Assembly (NCBI RefSeq): GCF_020443705.1
Contig: NZ_JAIZZK010000004.1
Coordinates: forward strand, 168,448 to 232,447
Direction: 5' to 3'
Source of the DNA: Clostridium algoriphilum
Lineage (GTDB): Bacteria > Bacillota > Clostridia > Clostridiales > Clostridiaceae
Length of the DNA: 64,000 nt
The notes beneath the pieces are model-generated. The model was not told the DNA's origin. It was given only the letters and a program-made list of their open reading frames with translations, and made no database searches. A program made the translations under genes and the position numbers. Below are positions 28,235 to 37,624 of this stretch, one piece after another. Within the stretch, counting starts at the first letter, position 1. Each line of letters starts with the position of its first letter.

Positions 28235-28284
28235 TTGCAGAAAACGCAAAAGAGATGTAAAATAAACTTATTAAAGTGAGTTTA
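28235..28284 (+). promoter_or_regulatory. Promoter and candidate XylR operator of the pentose operon
   Basis: TTGCAG (28235-28240), a 17-nt spacer and TAAAAT (28258-28263) make a reasonable sigma-A promoter. Immediately downstream, TAAACTTA and TGAGTTTA (28263-28284) form a dyad covering the expected transcription start, a good place for a repressor. A related AAACTTAGTTT dyad occurs at 34751-34761 and AACTTAGTT in the transporter promoter repeats. That these are XylR sites is inference. Confidence 0.45.
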
Positions 28285-28334
28285 AAAAGATATTTCAGTT
28301 TAATCTAAATACTTAAACGAAAGGGAAGATAAAT

Positions 28335-28958
28335 ATGATTATTAAAAAAGTTACAGATAATGAGTTCAAAAAATATGGACATGTTTTAAATAATTATAAT
28401 TGTTCTGAATTAATTGAAAAAATGAAAACGACACCAGTGCCAAGTAATGTAATTTATGAACCATCAATTAAAGAATTAGAAGATTTAAAAATTGCTGAGG
28501 ATTTAAGAGCAAGAGAATTTGGTGAATTACCAATTCAAATAGGATATTGTAACGGTAATAATTATTTACTAAACGCAGTTGAATATCATCGTTCATCTGA
28601 AATAAATGTTGCAGTAACTGATTTTATTTTACTTTTAGGTTGTATCCAAGATATCGATCAGGATTATTCATATGATACTTCAAAAATTGAAGCCTTTTTA
28701 ATTCCAGCTGGTACTATAGTAGAGATTTATGCAACTACACTTCATTATGCACCTTGTAATGCAAATGAAAATGGATTTAAGTGTGTGGTTGTTTTACCAA
28801 AGGATACTAATCTACCACTCGAAAGTAAAATTAATAAATCTGGTGAGGATGCATTACTATTTGCTAGAAACAAATGGTTAATTGGTCATAAAGATACTGA
28901 TCTAGGCGCTCAGGGAGCATTTATAGGACTAAAAGGAAAAAATATTTCAATAAAATAA
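28335..28958 (+). CDS. DUF4867 family protein (cupin-like) of the pentose operon
   Basis: 207 residues. The sequence resembles DUF4867 proteins, which look cupin-like: a beta-rich core with FLIPAGTIVEIYATTLHYAPC holding a His and acidic residues suited to bind metal or sugar. It is the first gene of the operon and the isomerase follows 60 nt downstream. From memory, the homologous pair in C. acetobutylicum lies next to xylulokinase. It may be a sugar epimerase, an isomerase accessory or a sugar sensor; sequence alone does not say. A GAAAGGGAAG site precedes the ATG. Confidence 0.72.
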   Translation: MIIKKVTDNEFKKYGHVLNNYNCSELIEKMKTTPVPSNVIYEPSIKELEDLKIAEDLRAREFGELPIQIGYCNGNNYLLNAVEYHRSSEINVAVTDFILLLGCIQDIDQDYSYDTSKIEAFLIPAGTIVEIYATTLHYAPCNANENGFKCVVVLPKDTNLPLESKINKSGEDALLFARNKWLIGHKDTDLGAQGAFIGLKGKNISIK

Positions 28959-29018
28959 TAAAATAATAGAAAATAAAATTATTAAAATAAATATTTATAA
29001 TAAATTGGAGGAATTAAA

Positions 29019-30500
29019 ATGATAAATTTACCACAATTAAAATTAGGAATCGTTGCAGTAAGTAGAGATTGTTTCCCAATGGAGTTATCCGCTAATCGTA
29101 GAAAGGCAGTAGTTGAAAATTTCAAAAAATCTAAGGTCGATATATTTGAATGTCTAACTACTGTTGAAAATGAAACACATATGTTAAAAGCATTAAAAGA
29201 AGTTAAAGAGGCAGGAGTAAATGCATTAGTAGTATACCTTGGAAATTTTGGTCCTGAAACTTCAGAAACACTACTTGCAAAACAGTTTGGTGGACCAGTG
29301 ATGTTTGCTTCTGCTTCCGAAGAAAGTGGAGATAACTTAATGAATGATCGTGGAGATGCCTATTGTGGAATGTTAAATGCAAGTTATAATTTAGCACTAC
29401 GTAATATAAAGGCATTTATACCTGAGTATCCTGTTGGAACAGCTAGCGAAGTTGCAGGTATGATTTCAGAATTTGTGCCAGTTGCGACTTCTATACTAGG
29501 ACTCGATAATTTAAAAATAATCTCTTTCGGACCTCGTCCACAAGATTTCTTAGCATGTAATGCACCAATTAAACAGTTATATAATTTAGGTGTTGAAATT
29601 GAAGAAAATTCAGAACTCGATTTATATGCATCATTCAATACTCATTCTAATGATTCAAGAATTCCAAAGGTAATAGCTAGCATGGAAAAAGAATTAGGTG
29701 AAGGAAATAAAATGCCTGGTATTTTATCAAAGCTTGCTCAATATGAAATTACATTACTGGACTGGATGGAAGAACATAAGGGTTCAAGAAAGTATGTTGT
29801 TTTTGCAAATAAATGTTGGCCATCATTCCAAACTCAATTTGGATTTGTACCTTGTTATGTAAATAGCAGGTTAACCGCAATGGGAATTCCTGTATCATGT
29901 GAAGTTGATATTTATGGTGCATTAAGTGAATATATAGGTACATGTATAAGCCAAGATGTTGTAACATTACTTGATATTAATAATACAGTACCAGCTGATA
30001 TGTATGAATCAGAAATTAAAGGTAAATTTGATTATACATTAAAAGATACTTTTATGGGATTCCATTGTGGTAACACAGCAGCTTGTAAATTAACAAGTGG
30101 TACCATGAAAAACCAAAAGATTATGGCAAGAGCACTTGAACCAAATAAAGAACCAAACATAACAAGGGGAACACTTGAAGGAGATATTATTCCTGGAGAT
30201 ATAACATTCTTCCGTTTACAAAGCAATGCAGAAGCAGAGTTAACAGCATATGTAGCAGAGGGTGAAGTTCTACCAGTTGCAACTCGCTCATTTGGATCTA
30301 TTGGTATTTTTGCAATCCCAGAAATGGCAAGATTTTATCGTCATGTATTAATTGAAAAGAGATATCCACATCATGGTGCTGTTGCATTTGGACATCATGG
30401 AAAAGCAATTTACAATTTATTTAAATATTTAGGTGTTAAAGAATTAGGATTTAATCAACCAAAAGGAATGCTTTATAAATCAGAAAATCCTTTTAAATAA
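29019..30500 (+). CDS. L-fucose/L-arabinose isomerase family protein, probable xylose isomerase
   Basis: 493 residues of the fucose/arabinose isomerase superfamily: the N-terminal Rossmann-like part (KLGIVAVSRDCFPMELS), CEVDIYGALSEYIGTCIS, and MGFHCGNTAACKL with a metal-ligand-type His. It is not related to classical XylA. Downstream are xylulokinase, transaldolase and transketolase, so the product is expected to be a ketopentose feeding xylulose-5-phosphate. I recall that a related C. acetobutylicum protein (CA_C2610) was reported as a non-orthologous xylose isomerase. The fold is clear; substrate choice (xylose, or arabinose, fucose, lyxose) is inferred from neighbours. Confidence 0.8.
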   Translation: MINLPQLKLGIVAVSRDCFPMELSANRRKAVVENFKKSKVDIFECLTTVENETHMLKALKEVKEAGVNALVVYLGNFGPETSETLLAKQFGGPVMFASASEESGDNLMNDRGDAYCGMLNASYNLALRNIKAFIPEYPVGTASEVAGMISEFVPVATSILGLDNLKIISFGPRPQDFLACNAPIKQLYNLGVEIEENSELDLYASFNTHSNDSRIPKVIASMEKELGEGNKMPGILSKLAQYEITLLDWMEEHKGSRKYVVFANKCWPSFQTQFGFVPCYVNSRLTAMGIPVSCEVDIYGALSEYIGTCISQDVVTLLDINNTVPADMYESEIKGKFDYTLKDTFMGFHCGNTAACKLTSGTMKNQKIMARALEPNKEPNITRGTLEGDIIPGDITFFRLQSNAEAELTAYVAEGEVLPVATRSFGSIGIFAIPEMARFYRHVLIEKRYPHHGAVAFGHHGKAIYNLFKYLGVKELGFNQPKGMLYKSENPFK

Positions 30501-30556
30501 TTATCGAATAACAAAAAATATTCTAAATAAACGAATTTTTTTTAGGAGGAGATTAC

Positions 30557-32089
30557 ATGACTTATGTTTTAGGTATAGATATAGGAACTTCAGGTACAAA
30601 AACTATATTGTTTGATGAAAAAGGTAATAACATTTCAAGTGCTTTCAAGGATTATCCATTATATCAACCTGAAATTAGATGGGCGGAGCAAAACCCTGAA
30701 GATTGGTGGGATGCTGTAGTAGTTACAATAAACTCAGCAATACAAAAAAGTGGAGTGGATATAAAAGACATTAAAGGAGTAGGTTTATCTGGGCAGATGC
30801 ATGGCTTGGTTATGATTGATAAAGAAGGGAAGGTTCTAAGACCTTCAATAATATGGTGCGATCAAAGAACTACAAAAGAATGCGATGAAATAACAAAGTT
30901 AGTTGGAGCTGAAAGGTTAATTGAAATAACAGCTAATCCTGCATTAACAGGTTTTACTGCATCTAAAATTATGTGGGTTAAAAAGCATGAACCAGAAACT
31001 TATAAAAAAACTTATAAAATACTTCTTCCAAAGGATTATATAAGATTTATGCTTACTGGCGAATTTTGCACTGAAGTATCAGATGCCAGTGGAATGCAAC
31101 TTTTAGATGTGCCTAACAGAAAATGGAGTGATGAAGTATTAGAAAAACTTCATATTGATAAAAACTTACTTGGAAAAGTTTATGAGTCACAAGAAGTTAC
31201 TGGAGTAGTTAATAAAGTTGCGTCGAAACTTACGGGACTTAAAGAAGGAACTAAGGTAGTTGGAGGAGCAGGAGATCAGGCGGCTGGTGCCGTAGGAAAT
31301 GGTATTGTTAGGCCGGGAGTTATATCTTCGACAATAGGAACATCAGGTGTTGTTTTTGCTCATACTGATAAAGTTACTATAGATAAAAAAGGACGAGTGC
31401 ATACATTTTGTCATGCGGTACCAGGCGCTTGGCATATTATGGGAGTTACCCAGGCAGCAGGATTGTCTTTAAAATGGTTTAAAGATAATTTATGTGTTTT
31501 AGAAAATCAAAATGCGGCTTCCTCAGGTATTGATGTATACGAGGAGTTAAATTGCGAGGCCGGATCTGTAAAACCGGGTGTTGATGGGCTAATGTATTTA
31601 CCTTACCTTATGGGTGAGCGAACTCCACATTTAGACCCTTATGCTAGAGGCGTATTCTTTGGCCTTAATGCAAGACATAACAAAAATGATATGCTTAGAT
31701 CTGTCATGGAAGGTGTAGGCTATAGCCTTTTGGATTGCATGGATATTATTAACGAAATGGGTATAACTGTGAATGAAGTAAGGGCTTCAGGCGGTGGTGG
31801 TAAAAGTGAAGTTTGGAGGCAAATTCAAGCGGATATGTTTAACTCTGAAGTGGTTACTATTAATTCTAGCGAAGGGCCTGCTCTAGGAGTAGCAATTTTA
31901 GCTTTAGTAGGTGTGGGAGTTTACTCATCTGTAGTAGAGGCTTGTGATACTATTATTCATAAGGTTACTTATCAAAACCCAATTAATGAAAATGTTGAAT
32001 TGTATAGTAAATATCATGAAATTTATAAGCGATTATATACAGCATTAAAACCTGAATTCATTTATTTAAAAGATAGAATTAAAAACTAG
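30557..32089 (+). CDS. xylB: Xylulokinase
   Basis: 510 residues, FGGY carbohydrate kinase. The N-terminal phosphate loop is VLGIDIGTSGTKTILFD, GLSGQMHGLV is the xylulokinase substrate signature, and the second domain carries GGAGDQAAGAVGNGI and RASGGGGKSEVWRQIQADMF. It phosphorylates D-xylulose to xylulose-5-phosphate. An AGGAGGAG site precedes the ATG, 56 nt after the isomerase. GLSGQMHG together with the following transaldolase and transketolase argues for xylulose over ribulose or glycerol. Confidence 0.93.
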   Translation: MTYVLGIDIGTSGTKTILFDEKGNNISSAFKDYPLYQPEIRWAEQNPEDWWDAVVVTINSAIQKSGVDIKDIKGVGLSGQMHGLVMIDKEGKVLRPSIIWCDQRTTKECDEITKLVGAERLIEITANPALTGFTASKIMWVKKHEPETYKKTYKILLPKDYIRFMLTGEFCTEVSDASGMQLLDVPNRKWSDEVLEKLHIDKNLLGKVYESQEVTGVVNKVASKLTGLKEGTKVVGGAGDQAAGAVGNGIVRPGVISSTIGTSGVVFAHTDKVTIDKKGRVHTFCHAVPGAWHIMGVTQAAGLSLKWFKDNLCVLENQNAASSGIDVYEELNCEAGSVKPGVDGLMYLPYLMGERTPHLDPYARGVFFGLNARHNKNDMLRSVMEGVGYSLLDCMDIINEMGITVNEVRASGGGGKSEVWRQIQADMFNSEVVTINSSEGPALGVAILALVGVGVYSSVVEACDTIIHKVTYQNPINENVELYSKYHEIYKRLYTALKPEFIYLKDRIKN

Positions 32090-32101
32090 GAGGAATTAAA
32101 A

Positions 32102-32749
32102 ATGAAATTATTTATTGATACAGCTAATGTTTCTGATATTCGTGAAGCTAATGAAATGGGTGTTATTTGTGGTGTAACTACTAATCCATCCCTAATAGCA
32201 AAAGAAGGTAGAGACTTTAATGAGGTTATAAAGGAAATAGCATCTATTGTAGACGGACCTATAAGTGGAGAAGTTATTTCATTAGACTCTAAGGGCATGA
32301 TAAAAGAAGGAAGAGAAATAGCTAAGATTCATAAAAACATGATTGTTAAAATACCAATGACGCAGGATGGTCTAAAGGCTGTTAAAGTACTTTCTAATGA
32401 AGGAATAAAAACTAATGTAACATTAATATTTAGTGCAGGACAAGCTCTCCTTGCTGCAAGAGCAGGGGCTGCTTATGTTAGTCCTTTCATAGGAAGACTT
32501 GATGATATAAATGCTAATGCTATGGATCTCATAAGAACTATTGTAACAATATTTAAAGTACACGCAATAGATACTGAAATAATTGCTGCAAGCATAAGAA
32601 ACCCAATGCATGTTACAGATGCTGCAGTTGCAGGTTCCCATATTGCTACAGTGCCTCTTAAAATAATTAAGCAAATGATAAAACACCCATTAACAGATAA
32701 TGGAATAGAAAAATTCATTAAGGATTGGAATGACACATTCAATAGATAA
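32102..32749 (+). CDS. Small transaldolase / fructose-6-phosphate aldolase family (TalC/MipB)
   Basis: 215 residues, the short single-barrel subfamily. Motifs: [27 protein letters not shown], the Schiff-base Lys in VKIPMT (about residue 83) and [16 protein letters not shown]. Members of this size act as transaldolase in Firmicutes or as fructose-6-phosphate aldolase. With transketolase 14 nt downstream, transaldolase in the non-oxidative pentose phosphate pathway is the likelier role. Twelve nt separate it from xylB and it has an AGGAGG site. Confidence 0.9.
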   Translation: MKLFIDTANVSDIREANEMGVICGVTTNPSLIAKEGRDFNEVIKEIASIVDGPISGEVISLDSKGMIKEGREIAKIHKNMIVKIPMTQDGLKAVKVLSNEGIKTNVTLIFSAGQALLAARAGAAYVSPFIGRLDDINANAMDLIRTIVTIFKVHAIDTEIIAASIRNPMHVTDAAVAGSHIATVPLKIIKQMIKHPLTDNGIEKFIKDWNDTFNR

Positions 32750-32763
32750 TTAGGAGGGCGTTT

Positions 32764-34752
32764 ATGAATAAAGATAATTTGGCAATAAATACAATAAGAA
32801 TGCTTTCAGCAGAAGCTATTCAAAAATCTAATTCGGGACATCCGGGATTACCACTTGGGTGCGCTTCTATGGCCTACACTCTATGGGCGAAACAGATGAA
32901 ACATAATCCGAAAAATTCGAAGTGGCAAGATAGAGATAGATTTGTATTATCAGCAGGACATGGTTCCATGCTTATATATTCATTACTTAATATTTTCGGA
33001 TACGATTTGAGTGTAGATGATATTAAAAACTTTAGACAATTTGGAAGTAAAACTCCAGGACATCCAGAGTATAAACATACAGATGGAGTGGAAACTACTA
33101 CAGGTCCTTTAGGTCAAGGGATTTGTAATGCTGTAGGTATGGCTATTTCTGAAAGTTACCTTGCAGAAAAATTTAACAAACCGGATTTTAAAATTATAGA
33201 TCATTATACATATACTATTGCTGGTGATGGCTGTTTAATGGAAGGAATTTCAAGTGAGGCATCTTCATTAGCAGGAACACTAGGACTTGGAAAACTTATA
33301 ATGATGTATGATTCTAATAATATATCGATTGAAGGAAGTACCGATATTGCTTTTAGAGAAGATGTTGCTAAAAGGTATGAAGCTTATGGTTGGCAGGTTA
33401 TAAAGGTAGCTGATGGAAATAATACAGAGGATATAAATTCTGCTATAGTTGATGCTAAAAAAGAAGATAAAAAGCCAACTATTATTATAGTAAAGAATAT
33501 AATAGGATTTGGTTGTCCTGATAAACAAGGAAAGGCATCAGCACATGGAGAACCACTTGGTGCGGATAATATGATTTGTATGAAAAAGAATTTAAATTGG
33601 AATTATGAGCCTTTTACTGTTCCAGAAGAAGTTAAAACACACATGAAAGATTTTAATAAACAAGCAAATGTTAAAGAAGAAGAATGGAATAAGTTATTCG
33701 AAGGATATAAAATGGCTTATCCAGAGCTTGCTAAAGAGTGGGAGCTTTGGTTTAGTGGTAAAATAGCCACTGATCTATTAGGCGATGAAAGTTTTTGGAG
33801 TTTTGATAAACCAATGGCAACAAGACAATCTTCGGGAATACTTATTAACAGATTAGCAAAGCTTGTTCCAAACATAATAGGAGGTTCAGCAGATCTTGCT
33901 CCTTCAAACAAAACTTATATGAAGGGCAGAGGAGATTTTTCAGCGGAAGATAGATCAGGGGCGAACATGCATTTTGGAGTAAGAGAACATGCAATGGCAG
34001 CTATCGCTAATGGAATATATCTTCATGGTGGTTTAAAAGTATTTGTATCTACGTTTTTCGTATTCAGTGACTACATGAAGGGTGCCATGAGACTTTCATC
34101 AATAATGAAATTACCAATACCCTATGTGTTAACTCATGATAGTATTGGAGTTGGAGAAGATGGACCAACACATGAACCTATAGAACAGTTAGCAGCACTA
34201 AGATCTATACCAAATATGACAGTATTTAGACCAGCAGATTCAAAAGAGGCAGCAGCAGGTTGGTATTATGTTGTAGCTAAAGCGAAAGGCCCAGTATCAC
34301 TTATTTTAACAAGGCAGACATTGCCGCTATATGAGGATTCTGGGAAAAGAGCTCTTAAGGGCGGATACATAATTAAGGACTGTAAAAAAGAAACACCAGA
34401 TGTAATTTTAATTGCATCAGGTTCAGAAGTGGAACTTATCTATAAGGCAGCTGATGAATTATTGGCAAAGGGAATAGCGGCAAGAGTTGTAAGTATGCCT
34501 TCCTTTGAATTATTTGAAGCTCAGAGCATGGAATATAAAGAATCAGTACTTCCCAATAAAGTGAGAACAAGAGTTGCAGTAGAAGCAGCTACCTCATTTG
34601 GTTGGCACAAATATGTGGGTCTTGATGGAGTCGTGATCTCAATCGATCACTTTGGTGCATCAGGTAAAGCAGAAATTCTATTTAAAGAGTTCGGATTTAC
34701 AGTTAACAATGTAGTTGATACTGTATTGGGATTGAAAAATAAAAAGAACTAA
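32764..34752 (+). CDS. tkt: Transketolase
   Basis: 662 residues, full-length thiamine-diphosphate enzyme. It moves two-carbon units between xylulose-5-phosphate and ribose-5-phosphate or erythrose-4-phosphate. Seen: SGHPGLPLGCA, TTTGPLGQGICNAVGMA, the ThDP/Mg motif AGDGCLMEGISSEA extending to NNISIEGST, the pyrimidine-domain FGVREHAMAAIANG, and HDSIGVGEDGPTHEP. It completes the pentose operon: xylulose-5-phosphate made upstream enters glycolysis through this step. The terminator-like palindrome at 34773 follows. Confidence 0.96.
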   Translation: MNKDNLAINTIRMLSAEAIQKSNSGHPGLPLGCASMAYTLWAKQMKHNPKNSKWQDRDRFVLSAGHGSMLIYSLLNIFGYDLSVDDIKNFRQFGSKTPGHPEYKHTDGVETTTGPLGQGICNAVGMAISESYLAEKFNKPDFKIIDHYTYTIAGDGCLMEGISSEASSLAGTLGLGKLIMMYDSNNISIEGSTDIAFREDVAKRYEAYGWQVIKVADGNNTEDINSAIVDAKKEDKKPTIIIVKNIIGFGCPDKQGKASAHGEPLGADNMICMKKNLNWNYEPFTVPEEVKTHMKDFNKQANVKEEEWNKLFEGYKMAYPELAKEWELWFSGKIATDLLGDESFWSFDKPMATRQSSGILINRLAKLVPNIIGGSADLAPSNKTYMKGRGDFSAEDRSGANMHFGVREHAMAAIANGIYLHGGLKVFVSTFFVFSDYMKGAMRLSSIMKLPIPYVLTHDSIGVGEDGPTHEPIEQLAALRSIPNMTVFRPADSKEAAAGWYYVVAKAKGPVSLILTRQTLPLYEDSGKRALKGGYIIKDCKKETPDVILIASGSEVELIYKAADELLAKGIAARVVSMPSFELFEAQSMEYKESVLPNKVRTRVAVEAATSFGWHKYVGLDGVVISIDHFGASGKAEILFKEFGFTVNNVVDTVLGLKNKKN

Positions 34753-34772
34753 ACTTAGTTTAAACAAAATAA

Positions 34773-34802
34773 AAAGTGGTATCTTAATTAAGATACCACT
34801 TT
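34773..34802 (+). terminator. 30-bp perfect palindrome after tkt (terminator and possible operator)
   Basis: AAAGTGGTATCTTAA is followed directly by its reverse complement. It can end the operon transcript; T-rich DNA follows. Its core TCTTAATTAAGA is repeated in the next dyad 31 bp downstream, about three helical turns, which suggests a second role in binding a regulator. Confidence 0.65.
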
Positions 34803-34810
34803 ATTATTTA

Positions 34811-34840
34811 TGTCTTAATTAAGACAAAAAATGTTATGAT
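34811..34840 (+). promoter_or_regulatory. Promoter and palindromic operator of the first ROK repressor
   Basis: TGTCTTAATTAAGACA (34811-34826) is a perfect palindrome covering the -35 region, and TATGAT at 34835-34840 is a good -10. Overlap of operator and -35 fits autorepression. The second repressor copy lacks this dyad and has a different one at 38081-38109. Confidence 0.5.
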
Positions 34841-36059
34841 ATGAGAGAAACTAATGAAATGGGTGTTATAATATGAAAAGTTTAAAAACTATAAATCAAG
34901 AAACAATAAAGATAACAAATCAAAAAAAAATAATTCAATTGTTATACAGGGAAAAACAACTTACAAATCTAGTAATATCTAAAACCATTAAGGTAAGTAT
35001 TCCAACGGTTATAAGTAATGTTAGGGAACTTATAAAACAAGGATATTTAGATGAAACTGAGGTTGGGGAATCTTCTGGAGGAAGAAAACCCGTAATTGTT
35101 AGATTTTTACCAAATTGTAGATATTCTTTTGGGGTACTTATTACAAAAGAACAGGTTAGGATTATTATGACTGACCTAAATTTTAAGATAGTAGTCCAAA
35201 AGATTATTAATGTGACTGATAAGATAGATGATTTCAACAGTGTTATTTTAGAAATTAAAAAAGAAATTAATAATATTATTAGTACAAACAATATACCATT
35301 ATATAAGATATTGGGAGTAGGTTTTTCTTTACCTGGTACGGTAAATGAAGAAAAGTTAATTTTAAAGAATGCACCAAACTTGAAGTTGAAAAATATATGC
35401 TTTAAAAATTTTGAACGTGATTTTCCAGTCCCAATATTTATAGAAAATGAAGCTAATGCGTCGGCATATGCAGAAGCATTTATAAATTTTAATTATGTTG
35501 AAAGTAGTTTGGTTTTTATATCTATAACAGAAGGTATTGGTACGGGTATAATAATTACAGATAATGTTTATAAAGGTTACAATAAGCGTGCTGGAGAATT
35601 TGGTCACATGACTTTAATAAAAAACGGAAAACAATGTAATTGTGGTAAAAAAGGATGCTGGGAATTATATGCTTCTAAAAAAGCATTACTGGATGAATAT
35701 AAAAAGGCATACAATATTAAAAATAACAGTTTAAAGGACTTTATGGGGATGTCAAAAACAGATAGTAAGGCAAAAGAAATATTAGAGGCTTATTTAGAAT
35801 TTTTAGCTGAAGGAATTAAAAATATAATATTGATATTAGATCCAGGATGTATAATTATAGATGGAGAAATATCCGATTATAAGAGTATTATTGAGACAGA
35901 ATTAATAGACAAAATATTTAAGCAAAATGATTTTTATGATAAAAAAGAATGTAACGTATCGTTTTCTAATTTAGAAGGTAATGCATCTATATTTGGAGCG
36001 GCATTCTTGCCAATGAGAAAATTATTTTTTTTAGATGAAAAGGTAATTTAGCTATAATT
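34830..36059 (+). repeat. Direct repeat copy 1 (ROK repressor unit)
   Basis: About 1.23 kb nearly identical to 38125-39354 (offset 3295 bp). The match starts at AATGTTATGATAT just before the -10 and ends a few bases after the stop codon. The repeats are direct and enclose the transporter gene, so recombination between them could delete or amplify it. Confidence 0.9.
34873..36051 (+). CDS. xylR: ROK family transcriptional repressor (XylR type), copy 1
   Basis: 392 residues. An N-terminal winged helix (LVISKTIKVSIPTVISNVRELIKQGYL, about residues 32-58, within an HTH of ~20-75) is followed by a ROK sugar-kinase-like domain: IFIENEANASAYAEA, GIGTGIIITDNVYKGYNKRAGEFGHM and the zinc motif CNCGKKGCWE. 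ROK repressors with HTH release DNA on binding a sugar; xylose is expected from the operon beside it. It is encoded just after tkt behind its own promoter. The second copy at 38168 differs at about 15 of 392 residues. Confidence 0.88.
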   Translation: MKSLKTINQETIKITNQKKIIQLLYREKQLTNLVISKTIKVSIPTVISNVRELIKQGYLDETEVGESSGGRKPVIVRFLPNCRYSFGVLITKEQVRIIMTDLNFKIVVQKIINVTDKIDDFNSVILEIKKEINNIISTNNIPLYKILGVGFSLPGTVNEEKLILKNAPNLKLKNICFKNFERDFPVPIFIENEANASAYAEAFINFNYVESSLVFISITEGIGTGIIITDNVYKGYNKRAGEFGHMTLIKNGKQCNCGKKGCWELYASKKALLDEYKKAYNIKNNSLKDFMGMSKTDSKAKEILEAYLEFLAEGIKNIILILDPGCIIIDGEISDYKSIIETELIDKIFKQNDFYDKKECNVSFSNLEGNASIFGAAFLPMRKLFFLDEKVI

Positions 36060-36193
36060 ATTTATTATACAAATTTTTTACATACAATTATGCGACATCA
36101 TTTTAATTTATGATTGGTTACATAACATTATTGATAGTGTATCTATTGTGCCTTACAGTTCAAACCTGTTCACTGCGCTAACTAAATACAGAA

Positions 36194-36234
36194 AAAGCTG
36201 TTGTACTAATTTCTCAGTGCAACAGCTTTCTTAA
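36194..36234 (-). terminator. Terminator of the sugar transporter gene
   Basis: AAAGCTGTTG pairs with CAACAGCTTT, and G-U pairs can extend the stem inward. On the minus strand a TTTTTC run follows on the far side. It lies just past the transporter stop codon. Confidence 0.8.
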
Positions 36235-36238
36235 AATT

Positions 36239-37618
36239 CTAACTACAAATATTTTTCTTGTCATTCTCACTAGCATGTGCCCTAAGAGTAGCTTCAATCT
36301 CCTCAAGAGAACGATTACGCGTTTCAAATACCTTAGATTTAACAAACCATATTGAAACAAAACAAAGGACACCATAACCTATGAATAAACTACCAGTCCC
36401 AAAGAAATTCAGTAATGGAGGAAATGTTAATGATACAAGCATGTTAGCACCCCAATTAATTACACTACTGAATGAGTTGCCTAAACCTCGAATATTTAGA
36501 GGGAAGACTTCACCAATCATGACCCACATTACAGGCCCCCAAGTAGCTGAGAAAAAACCAATATAAACGGTTAATGCGATAACGCAAATAATTGCAGCAG
36601 TTAATGACCCATGAGAGAACTTCATTGAAACGCTCATAATTAGTAAGGAAGTTCCCATTCCAATAGATCCATAAATCAACATCTTTTTACGATCAACTTT
36701 ATCCATGATCATGACAGCTACAACAGTAACAATAACGTTAAAAATTCCAATTCCGATGTGGGCAAGTAAAGCCGCTTGAACACCAAAGCCAACCTCAGTA
36801 AAGATAGTTGGTGCATAGTAAAGAACTGTATTGCAGCCCATAACTTGTTGAAAAATAGCTAGTCCAGCACCAATAACCAATGCTGGGTGAACAAATTTAC
36901 CGAATAATTCTTTAATTCCACCACTTTTGATTTCAGCTTGTTTCTTAATCTGGATAAGTTCATCATTAACAGCACTTTCATTATGTTTATTCATTTGATC
37001 TAAGACATCTCGGGCTTCATCAAGTTGACCATCTTTAACTAAAAAACGAGGACTTTCTGGTAATACAAGACCTCCTAGGAAAAGAATTGCGGCTGGAATA
37101 GCAGCAAATCCAAGCATCCAACGCCAACCACTATACAAATCGGAGAAACTATAGTTAGTTATATAGGCTAATAAAATACCACTCATTACCATTAGCTGGA
37201 ACAAACTTGACACAGAACCACGTTTTTCTGCAGGTGATAATTCAGCTAAGTATGTTGGAATTAAAGCAGAGGAAGCACCTACTGCCATACCAAGAACAAT
37301 ACGTGATAAAATCAATGTCGAAACCCCTGGAGAAAATGCTGATCCAAGTGCACCAATAAAGAAAATAATTGATGATAGTAAAATCAATTTCTTACGCCCG
37401 TACTTATCAGACATTGGTCCAATAATTGCAGCCCCAAGAACAGCCCCTAGTAATACAGAGCTAACAACCCAGCCTTGTTGCCATGAATCAAGGTGCATTT
37501 GTTTTTGAATAAACAGAATTGCACCTGAAATAACTCCAGTATCATAACCAAACAAAAGGCCGCTAAGTGCACCGAAAACATATATTAAAGAAGTGCTAAT
37601 TTTTCTTTTTACCCTCAT
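36239..37618 (-). CDS. xylT: Sugar porter MFS symporter, probable xylose/H+ symporter
   Basis: 459 residues, twelve membrane segments, sugar porter family. Signatures: GYDTGVISGAILF, DKYGRKK in the 2-3 loop, PESPRFLV, and QQVMGCNTVLYYAP for the sugar site; the GPVMWVMIGEVFP motif is also present. As I recall them, the closest relatives of the N-terminus and the WQQGWVVSSVLLGA stretch are lactic-acid-bacterial xylose or arabinose porters. The base composition looks somewhat richer in G+C than the neighbours. It is oriented against the operon and lies between the two ROK repressors, which supports a pentose substrate and possible acquisition by transfer. Confidence 0.85.
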   Translation of the reverse strand: MRVKRKISTSLIYVFGALSGLLFGYDTGVISGAILFIQKQMHLDSWQQGWVVSSVLLGAVLGAAIIGPMSDKYGRKKLILLSSIIFFIGALGSAFSPGVSTLILSRIVLGMAVGASSALIPTYLAELSPAEKRGSVSSLFQLMVMSGILLAYITNYSFSDLYSGWRWMLGFAAIPAAILFLGGLVLPESPRFLVKDGQLDEARDVLDQMNKHNESAVNDELIQIKKQAEIKSGGIKELFGKFVHPALVIGAGLAIFQQVMGCNTVLYYAPTIFTEVGFGVQAALLAHIGIGIFNVIVTVVAVMIMDKVDRKKMLIYGSIGMGTSLLIMSVSMKFSHGSLTAAIICVIALTVYIGFFSATWGPVMWVMIGEVFPLNIRGLGNSFSSVINWGANMLVSLTFPPLLNFFGTGSLFIGYGVLCFVSIWFVKSKVFETRNRSLEEIEATLRAHASENDKKNICS

Positions 37619-37624
37619 TTAAAC

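Noticed and set aside
28221..28252. cre site in the pentose operon promoter (around AGAAAACGCAAAAG)
   Set aside because: Only about six of the fixed cre positions match and the right half is wrong, unlike the good matches in the transporter promoter.
29203..29967. Several minus-strand open frames inside the isomerase gene
   Set aside because: Composition and position show they are shadows of the strongly coding plus strand.
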